A stretch of 64,000 nucleotides of DNA from Zobellia russellii (GTDB taxonomy: Bacteria > Bacteroidota > Bacteroidia > Flavobacteriales > Flavobacteriaceae), in contig NZ_JACSOI010000004.1 of assembly GCF_018728565.1 (NCBI RefSeq), positions 310,001-374,000 of the forward strand. The letters run 5' to 3'. A program made the position numbers and the translations under genes. Under the pieces are notes generated by a model that saw only the letters and a list, made by a program, of their open reading frames with translations, was not told the DNA's origin and did no database searches. Positions 8,625-17,100 of this stretch are shown here, one piece after another. Positions within the stretch are counted from its first letter, which is position 1. Each line of letters starts with the position of its first letter.

Positions 8625-9434
8625 ATGGAGTATACCAAAATAACCGAAAAACCATCAAACCACGATAACTTAGAGCAGATGGATACCACCACTCTTCTTC
8701 AAAAGATAAATGAAGAAGACCAAAAGGTGGCGGATGCCGTTGCAGCCGTTATTCCACAGATAACCAAATTGGTAGATGCTTTGGCAGAGCGTTTTGAAAA
8801 AGGAGGGCGCCTATTTTATATTGGAGCGGGAACTAGTGGTAGATTGGGGATTTTGGATGCTTCCGAAATACCACCCACTTTTGGAATGCCACACACTAGG
8901 GTAATAGGTTTAATTGCCGGTGGGGATGTTGCGATACGAAAAGCTGTAGAGAATGCCGAGGATGACGGAATACAGGCTTGGAAAGACATGCAGGAGCATA
9001 ATATTACGGATAATGACGTAGTAGTGGGGATTGCGGCCTCTGGAACTACTCCTTACGTTCTGGGAGGTATAGACGAAGCAAAGAAAAACGGACTTCTTAC
9101 CGCTGGGATAACAAATAACCCGGGTTCTCCATTGGCCGTAGCATCGGATATTCCTATAGAATTGAACGTAGGCCCTGAATTCCTAACCGGAAGCACCCGA
9201 ATGAAAAGTGGAACCTCGCAAAAACTGGCACTTAATATGATTTCCACCGCCCTAATGATTAAGATAGGTAGGGTGAAAGGAAACAAAATGGTGAACATGC
9301 AGTTGAGCAATAGCAAATTGGTAGACCGTGGGGCACGTTATGTTTCGGAAGGTTTAGGAATTGATTATGATAAGGCCGAGGAATTGCTTAAAAAACACGG
9401 GTCTGTAAAAGCTGCTATTGATGCGGGAGCTTAA
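8625..9434 (+). CDS. murQ: N-acetylmuramic acid 6-phosphate etherase
   Basis: MurQ cleaves the lactyl ether of MurNAc-6-P to give GlcNAc-6-P and D-lactate, the step after AnmK. The SIS-domain motifs GAGTSGRLGILDASEIPPTFG (residues about 64-84, including the catalytic Glu) and GIAASGTTPYV are clear. The second acidic site is in AVENAEDDG, and STRMKSGTSQKLALNM follows. The 269-residue length is normal, slightly short at the C-terminus compared with the E. coli protein. It is five bases downstream of the DeoR-type gene, probably co-transcribed, and ends two bases from a convergent cytochrome gene. Confidence 0.97.
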   Translation: MEYTKITEKPSNHDNLEQMDTTTLLQKINEEDQKVADAVAAVIPQITKLVDALAERFEKGGRLFYIGAGTSGRLGILDASEIPPTFGMPHTRVIGLIAGGDVAIRKAVENAEDDGIQAWKDMQEHNITDNDVVVGIAASGTTPYVLGGIDEAKKNGLLTAGITNNPGSPLAVASDIPIELNVGPEFLTGSTRMKSGTSQKLALNMISTALMIKIGRVKGNKMVNMQLSNSKLVDRGARYVSEGLGIDYDKAEELLKKHGSVKAAIDAGA

Positions 9435-9436
9435 AT

Positions 9437-9838
9437 TTACTTTTCAATAGCTTCAACTTCCTTTACAGTAACCATTTCTTTGGAGGTGTTGCCCCAGGAA
9501 TTTAGAATATAGTTCATAACATCCGCAATTTCTTCATCGTCAAGGCCCATTGGGGGCATGATGTTATTGTAGTTTACTCCGTTTACGGTCATTTCACCCT
9601 GTTGCCCAAATTTAACACCTCGGATACTTGCTTGTCGGTTTTGGGCCAGATAATCGGATTTTGCCAATGGCGGAAAGGTATTGGAAATGCCTTCGCCTTC
9701 TTCTAAATGACATGTAACACAAAAGTCTGCATAGATTTCGCTACCCCGTAACATACTTTTGGAGAGTTCTGTTTCTTGGGCTTGAGTAAAATACCCTATG
9801 AAAATCAAAAAATAGAGGAAGCAACAAAAGGTTTTCAT
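9437..9838 (-). CDS. Small secreted c-type cytochrome
   Basis: This 133-residue protein has a signal peptide (about residues 1-20, ending near YFTQAQ) and one haem c site, CVTCH, near residue 41. The likely axial Met is in MPPMGLDDEEIADVMNYI, the typical C-terminal helix of class I cytochrome c. It lies 38 bases downstream of a PQQ-type sugar dehydrogenase gene on the same strand, so it is a plausible electron acceptor for that enzyme in the periplasm. Its stop is two bases from the convergent murQ stop, with no terminator hairpin seen in that space. Confidence 0.9.
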   Translation of the reverse strand: MKTFCCFLYFLIFIGYFTQAQETELSKSMLRGSEIYADFCVTCHLEEGEGISNTFPPLAKSDYLAQNRQASIRGVKFGQQGEMTVNGVNYNNIMPPMGLDDEEIADVMNYILNSWGNTSKEMVTVKEVEAIEK

Positions 9839-9876
9839 GCTTGAGAATTTTTCACGGTTCTGGACGCGATTTACGT

Positions 9877-10998
9877 TTACGCTTTAGGTACTAATTTATA
9901 GATTCCTTTTCCTTCAACGGCCACATAAATTAACCCGTCTGGTCCTTCTTTTATGTCTCGCACTCGTCCTAAATCCGTCAATAGTTTTTCACGACCTATA
10001 ACTTTGGTTCCATCCATTAGAAGACGCTCCATATACTGAAACTTTAAAGAACCTACCAATATACTACCTTTCCAATCTTTGTACTTGTCCGTTGTTACAA
10101 AAGCCATACCGCTAGGAGCAATACTAGGTACCCAGTAATGAATAGGTTGGGTCATACCCTCCATTTCGGTTTTATCTGTAATGGATGTACCGCTATAGTT
10201 TATGCCGTAAGTTACAAGCGGCCACCCGTAGTTGGCACCGGCCTTGATAATATTGATTTCATCGCCCCCTCGTGGGCCATGTTCATTTTCCCAAATTTCT
10301 CCAGTTTCCGGATGTTTTGCCAGTCCTTGTGGATTTCGGTGTCCATAGCTGTATATTGCAGTTTTTGCCCCTTCCTTTCCTGTAAACGGATTGTCTGTCG
10401 GTATTTGACCGTCATCATGAAATCGGTATATTTTACCTCCATCCCGTGTAATATCCTGTGGGTTCACATCTCTTGCGCCGCGTTCACCTATGGACAAATA
10501 GAGGTAACCATCATTGTCAAACTCAATGCGGGATCCAAAATGTTGACCCTTAGTTGTATTGGGAGAAGCCTTGTACAGTAACTCTTTGTTAGTTAAGGAG
10601 TTGTTATTTAGTTTACACCGGATCAAGGCAGTATGACCTCCTTTTTCATCACCTTCTTCGGAAGCATAGGAAAGATAGATCCAGCCTGTGTTTTTATAAT
10701 CGGGATGCAGTTCAATATCCAAAAGCCCCCCTTGTCCTCTAACGTAAACTTTAGGAACATTTTTTATTGCTGTTTTTTTTCCATTTTTAAAGTGGATAAT
10801 TTCACCGGATTTTTCAGTTATCAAGAGTTCGTTTTCTGCTAAAAATACCATACCCCATGGAGTTTGCAGTTCATCGATCATTAGCTCTGCGGTGTAGGGT
10901 GTATTATTGGGGGTATTTACCTTGTTTTCAGAGTCTTGCGCGCAAGAATAACTAAGCGTTATGGCGGCAATGGCTATAGATAGTACACTATTTCGCAT
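9877..10998 (-). CDS. PQQ-dependent sugar dehydrogenase family protein (soluble aldose dehydrogenase type)
   Basis: This 373-residue protein has an N-terminal export signal ending LSYSC, so it may be a lipoprotein. A six-bladed glucose/sorbosone dehydrogenase fold follows. Recognisable segments are LQTPWGMVFL, GLLDIELHPDYKNTGWIYLS, GRIEFDNDGYLYLSIGERG-like (here SRIEFDNDGYLYLS), YSYGHRNPQGL and WENEHGPRGGDEINI, which correspond to the cofactor and calcium regions of the family. It probably oxidises free sugars in the periplasm and passes electrons to the cytochrome c encoded next to it. Whether this host makes PQQ is not visible here. Substrate unknown. Confidence 0.88.
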   Translation of the reverse strand: MRNSVLSIAIAAITLSYSCAQDSENKVNTPNNTPYTAELMIDELQTPWGMVFLAENELLITEKSGEIIHFKNGKKTAIKNVPKVYVRGQGGLLDIELHPDYKNTGWIYLSYASEEGDEKGGHTALIRCKLNNNSLTNKELLYKASPNTTKGQHFGSRIEFDNDGYLYLSIGERGARDVNPQDITRDGGKIYRFHDDGQIPTDNPFTGKEGAKTAIYSYGHRNPQGLAKHPETGEIWENEHGPRGGDEINIIKAGANYGWPLVTYGINYSGTSITDKTEMEGMTQPIHYWVPSIAPSGMAFVTTDKYKDWKGSILVGSLKFQYMERLLMDGTKVIGREKLLTDLGRVRDIKEGPDGLIYVAVEGKGIYKLVPKA

Positions 10999-11134
10999 AA
11001 TTTTACGTTAAATGATATTATTAAGGTATCCCGTTACGGTTAAAGGTAACGAGAATTTATAAGTTTAAAAGAATTACCCGAGAGAAAGTGATGCACCCCA
11101 AATCGCTCATTTTCTTTCTTAAATGACTTAACCT

Positions 11135-14100
11135 ATGCTCCCAAAAAAAACACAGCGTATTCTATACGCTCTACTGTTAACGACCTTTTCAGTAGTCTGT
11201 ACTTCTGCTATTGCCGGTAAGAAGGTTTTCAACATTTATGCTGAAGTAGCCTCTGCCGTAAAAGAAGTGGTTTCTGAAAAAAGCGAGGCCACCTCTATGG
11301 CCAAGTCAATTTCTGCTGAGTCACTAAAGAATAGTACAACGGCCAAGACAGCAGCTGCCGCGCCAATGTTCTCAACAATCATTCAAGGTGCCGATAACGA
11401 AGTTGGGTGTACCGCCAATGGTTTTACCGTAGCACGATTTAATCTCTGTGGTGATTCTGATGACAGGGTTGTTTCCCTATCGGGGTCCTATAGTACGGTC
11501 TCTTGGCAAGTTTTGGGAGGTAGTTGTAGTCCTAACATAAACCAAGATTGTCCGGATACAAACATATCGTGTTATTCAGAAGTCCATTCGGGACCAACAT
11601 TTAATTTAGATGCAAGTACTATTCCGGCCACTACAGGTGCGGAATTTCGTGTTGTTGCAGATGGGCAGCAGTACTTTTTCAAGGTCAAGAAAAGTACTAT
11701 TACTCAGACCTACCAAAAGAAAGATTTTGTTTGTAATAATCCAGGTAGGATAGAAATCACTGGGCTTCCAAATAGTTATCAGTTTAGAATTCAAGAAGGG
11801 TCTAGCGGTTTTGGTCCTTACCAGTCATCTTCTATATTTTCGAACTTAGACCCAGGATTTTATACTGTACAAGCTAGATTGAACATTCCAGGTGAGGTAT
11901 GTGAATATCTATATGATGTTATTGAAATTAGACAAGTAGATATAGAAATAGATGTAACCTTTACTAATCCGGTATGTAGTGGAGAAACAGGTTCTATTGA
12001 TGTTACCGTAAACCCTGAAGTTCCCGGACCATATGTGTATACCTTATTGGATGATAGTGGGGCAGAGATAGAATTTACATCAACTATATCTAGCAACACT
12101 TATACGTTCGGAGCCGTTAGTGAAGGTACATATGCAGTTAAAGTAGAGACCAATGATTGTAAGGAAGATATTCCAAATGGAATACCTGCCCCAATCCAAT
12201 ATACAGATACAAGTGGAAATCCTATTACAGTAGGTACAGGCTTAAGTCCAATAACAGTAATTACTGATACTAACGGAATGAGTTTTGGCTGTTCTACAAT
12301 TTCAAGTGTAGATATAGATGTAACCCCCTCTGGAGGTTCAGGTACGTATAGCTATACTGTTAGTGATGGAGGTGATTCAGGAGGGACATTTACAGGTACA
12401 AGTGCATATACGGTAACCAGTCCCGGTACTTATACTTTTTATATTACAGACGATCAAGGGTGTACTGCGGAAAAATCTGAATATGTGGCAGAATTAGACC
12501 CGCCAAATGTTACAGCATCCGATATTGTGGGAACCTGTACCAATGGAGGTGGAAAAGTAGATTTTAACGTAACCGACCCCAGAGGATTTAACCTGGAATT
12601 TAGAGCTACTAACAATGCAGGGGACCCCTTTACAAGTTCTTCTACAATACCCGTAGCCGATGGAACATATAGTATAGTTGAAGTTCAGTATTCACAAGGA
12701 GCATTTACTTGTGTATTGTCATTACCAGCTGTTACGGTTACATCTGCAGGTGGGCTTAGTGGTTCTGCTTCTATGACGCAAGATTATACATGTGTTAACG
12801 GAGGAGGGATAATTGAGTTTGCGCCAGCAAGCGGAGGTTCCGGTACAGGTTATGAATATAGTATAGACAATGTTAACTACCAATCAGGAACAACTTTTAC
12901 AGGTTTAACACCAGGAAATTATATACCCTATATAAAAGATGATGCAGGGTGTTTTCAGGCATTATCACCAATTGACATTACGGAGCCAACTCCTCCAGGA
13001 TCAATTACCTTTGCCCAAGATGACCTTGATTGTGCTACCGGAACGAGTAGGGTTACGGTAGATGTGTTACCGGCAACTTATACGGTTACACAATATGAAA
13101 TTATTTCATCTATCCCGGCAACCACATTGCCGCCTGCACAGGCTAGTAATGTTTTTCCAGGTTTGGATTTAGATACATCCTATCAATTTGAAATAACGGA
13201 CGCAAGTGGCTGTACCTATACGGCGAGTTATACTACAGGTGGGTTCAGTACTATTAGAGCTCGTGTAAAATCCGGAGGAGATAGACGTGTTTGCCCTAGT
13301 GCAACGGATGGTAATGGTGCGTTTTTAATAGACGGTTTTGCTACGGATTACGATTATACGGTAAATAGAACTGCTCCTACCGCAGCGGTAATTTCCACAG
13401 GGACAAGTACTGATTTGGAAATTCCCATTTCTGGTTTAGGTGCAGGTACCTATGAAATTACTGTAACGGACAATGATACGAACTGTACTTCTACTACCTC
13501 TTTTGATATAGAAGAAGCGGCAACACCATTGAGTATTACTCCAACAGTAACTGATATGAGCTGCCAGAATAACAATGTGGGTAGAGTTCGTGCAGATGCC
13601 ACAGGTGGATTTGGCGGATATCGTTATGAATTAGAATGGCCGCCTTCCGATGGAAGAACACAAGGTCCTAAAACGGGGCGAACGTTCGGTAATTTAACAG
13701 AGGAGGGAACTTATACCTTAACCGTTATAGATTCTGAGGGCTGTAGGGCTTCAACGACATTTACACTTACCAGTGTAGATGCACCCGCAATTACATTTGA
13801 TTCAGCGGATTATTGTTATTCACCTACAAATAATGCTGAAATTACAGTATCCTCAACGGCAGGTTCCGCTTTGATTGGTACGCACCAGTATAGAATTAAT
13901 GGAGGAGCGTTAATAACTCCAGGTACAGCGGGTACGCATACATTTACAGGCTTGGTTCCTGGTAATTATACCATTGAGGTAGTAGATGGTAACGGTTGTA
14001 TTGCTTCTACGTCCTCAATTAGGATACCTCCGCAGGTTCAAGTAAGTCTGGATATAGCCAGTGAAATACCTTGTGGTGGCGATGGAGAAATGGAAATTGA

Positions 14101-17100
14101 CATATCTGGTGGTGATATTTCTAATTTGGGAGCCACATCCTATACTATTGAGTATAGAGATGTAAGTCCTAATCCATTTGCACCTGTTGCAGGGCATAAT
14201 GGGGTACAGTTGCCTTCTGGGAATTTTAACTATACAGTTCCTTTTGGAGATCATGGAGATTATCAAGTAACGGTTACAGACTCTAATGGATGTACGAATA
14301 CTTCGGAAATTATAACTTTTGAGGAACCTACAAATATTGCTGCCACGCATAGAATAGAGGGCCCCAGTTGTGGTGACGCTAACAGTGGTTTTGTAGAGAT
14401 TATACCAACGGTATCATCCGGTATTCCTCCATTTGAAGTGGTCTTTGCACCCGCAGGTAATCTAACAGCTAACCCTAGTAACCCTGATCCAACCTTAAAC
14501 TATGTTTTTTCGGATCAAACTATATATTCAGGGTTAACTGCCGGTAATTACGAGTATGTGGTTAAAGATGCCAGAAATTGTGTCACGGCCGTAGTTCCTA
14601 TAACTGTAGCTGCTGATGGTCGTCCGTCTCCGGATGTCACGGCAACACCAATTGATGCTACTTGTTCACCAGGTTCGCCCGGAGCACTTTCTGGAGGGGT
14701 AACTATAGGTTTGCCTACTGCCGGTGTAGAGAACTATACAGTTATAATTGAAGATAATTTTGGAAACCCTTTCTATACACAAAACAACGTATCGGATTCT
14801 GATTTTCCTTTAGCGGTAACGGATCCTAGTCTTGTTCCGGGTAATTATCAGTTAATTGTTTTGGACTCTAGAGGATGTAGGGATATTGAAGCGTTTACTA
14901 TAGGTACTTTAAGTTTGGACATTATTCCTAACTATCCACCGCCACCAGCAACTTGTAGCCCAGGAGGAACTACAGTTTGTGTTGATATCGTAAATGGATC
15001 GGGTAGTTATGAGATACGCTTGGCGGATCCGGATCCTTTAGTGGGATGGACCACACCAAGTAATCCGCCTGCAAACCACTGTTTCAACAATTTGTTATGG
15101 GGAGTATCCTATACGGTTGAGGTGCGTGATTTGGGAACTGGTTGTACCTATGAAGAGGTAATTACTTTACCGGATGGCCCAGGGGGCAATGTTAATATAG
15201 TGGTAGATAATGCTACTTGTAGAAACGGTGATGTTGGGGTAAATTACAACATTACTTCAGGTACTGCTCCGTTTGACGTGGTTATTACCAATCTTGATAC
15301 TGGCGAAGTTGTTTATACGGATTCAGGTACCTCATTAACCACTATGGCATCTGCTATTTCTGTTCCTGGTGGAAGATATGGAGTGGCCGTTGAAGACGCC
15401 GGTGATTGTTCCTATGGAGATGAAGGTGAAGCTATTTTGTTGGCTCCACGAGTTGATATTATTAGTAACGAAAACGCAAACTGTAATGCCCTAGGTCAAT
15501 TGACGGTTAGGGGTAGTGGAGGTACGCCTTATGCCACAGGAAGTCCATATCTGTACGCTTATGTACCGGCCGGTACTCCAGTGGATAATGACGGAACCGC
15601 AACACCAAGTGATCCTTCAGATGATTTTAGCGAAGCTTCTACAGTTGCCTTGCCCGGTGCATTGGCTCCTGGTATTGATTATGATATATGGGTAAAGGAC
15701 GCTAATGATTGTGCTTATAGGATTTCTGCGGCGGTTATACAGTTGAACCCTGATTTACCGCCACCGACGATAAGTGTGAATAACCAATGTGACGTTACAA
15801 CTCCTGTTGGAGGCTTTACAATTACAGTAGAGGTTCCAGGTGATATAGATACGCCCACCTTTACCTTGAACGGAGAGAGTCAAACTCCTCCTTATGTTGC
15901 GGGTACACCTACTCAAGCCACTTTTACGGTAAATAATATAGGTTCCTATCCCGTAAATGTCATTGATGCTAACGGTTGTGATGTTGATGATGTGGCAGAA
16001 GTGTTCCAAGTATTATCTGCTTCGGGTGATTTTACTAGTGAGCCAAGTTGTGTAGAAACGGATGGAGAGATTACAATTACGGCAGATGGCGGTAGTGGTG
16101 ACTTTACCTATACATTAACTGGTACTGATATTTTTGGTAGTCCCGTGAACATTGTCGACCCAGACAATGATGGTATTTTCCCAGGTATGGCTGCCGGAGA
16201 TTATCAAGTAGAAGTAACTGATAATCAAGTTACAGATGGGACGAACCCTTGTACTTTTACTGTTAGCGGTATAGTTAGGTCAGCTCCTACCAGTCCTGAT
16301 ATTGATGAAACAGGTGAGTCTGATGTAAGTTGTAATGGGGCCAATGACGGTAGCATTTCAGCTTCGTTAATTGCGGGTACTGATGTAGACGGTATTCAGG
16401 AATACAACTTATATTCCAGCACACTGGCTGCAATGCCTTCGGGTCTGGACACTTCAGGTCGTACCAATACAAATATTTCAGGTTCTTTCTCTGGTTTAAC
16501 ACCAGGAACCTACGTAATAGAAGTAGTAACGGACAGAAATTGTTTTGATAGAGAAGAAGTAGTTATTAATGAACCGCCTCTTTTTGAAATCGATGTAACA
16601 TCGGGAACTCTTGTTTGTAACCCTGCGTCCAATCAATATAGTACAACCATAGTAAGTGCTAGTATAGTTGGTGGTAATGTAGGTAACGGGGCTCCTTATG
16701 GCTATAAAATTAATTTAGCGGATAGTTATCAGTCTAGTCCGGATTTTGAAATAGTAGATACAGGATCGGACCAAGTAATAACCGTTTATGCAAGAGATGC
16801 AAACGGATGTGAATATAGCGATTCGGTTACGGTTTTAGCGCCAAATACTGTAACGGCAACCATTACTCAAATAAGACCAATGGATTGTGAAAATCCTGAG
16901 CGTATCCGAATTGATGTAACAGGAAGTACCAATTTCATAATTGAAGACCAAGGTTTCTCTGTTTCGCCAGTAGCAAGCGTATCTCAACCTAGTGGTAGCT
17001 TTGTGGAGTTTGACCTTCCAATGGTTGCAGGGGAATATCGTTTACAAATTAACGACGTAGGTGGTTGTACCTATCCTATTGCGGCTTATAATGTGGCAGA

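Noticed and set aside
9435-9436. Missing terminator between murQ and the cytochrome gene as a sign of rearrangement
   Set aside because: Convergent stop codons two bases apart are common; both genes are complete.
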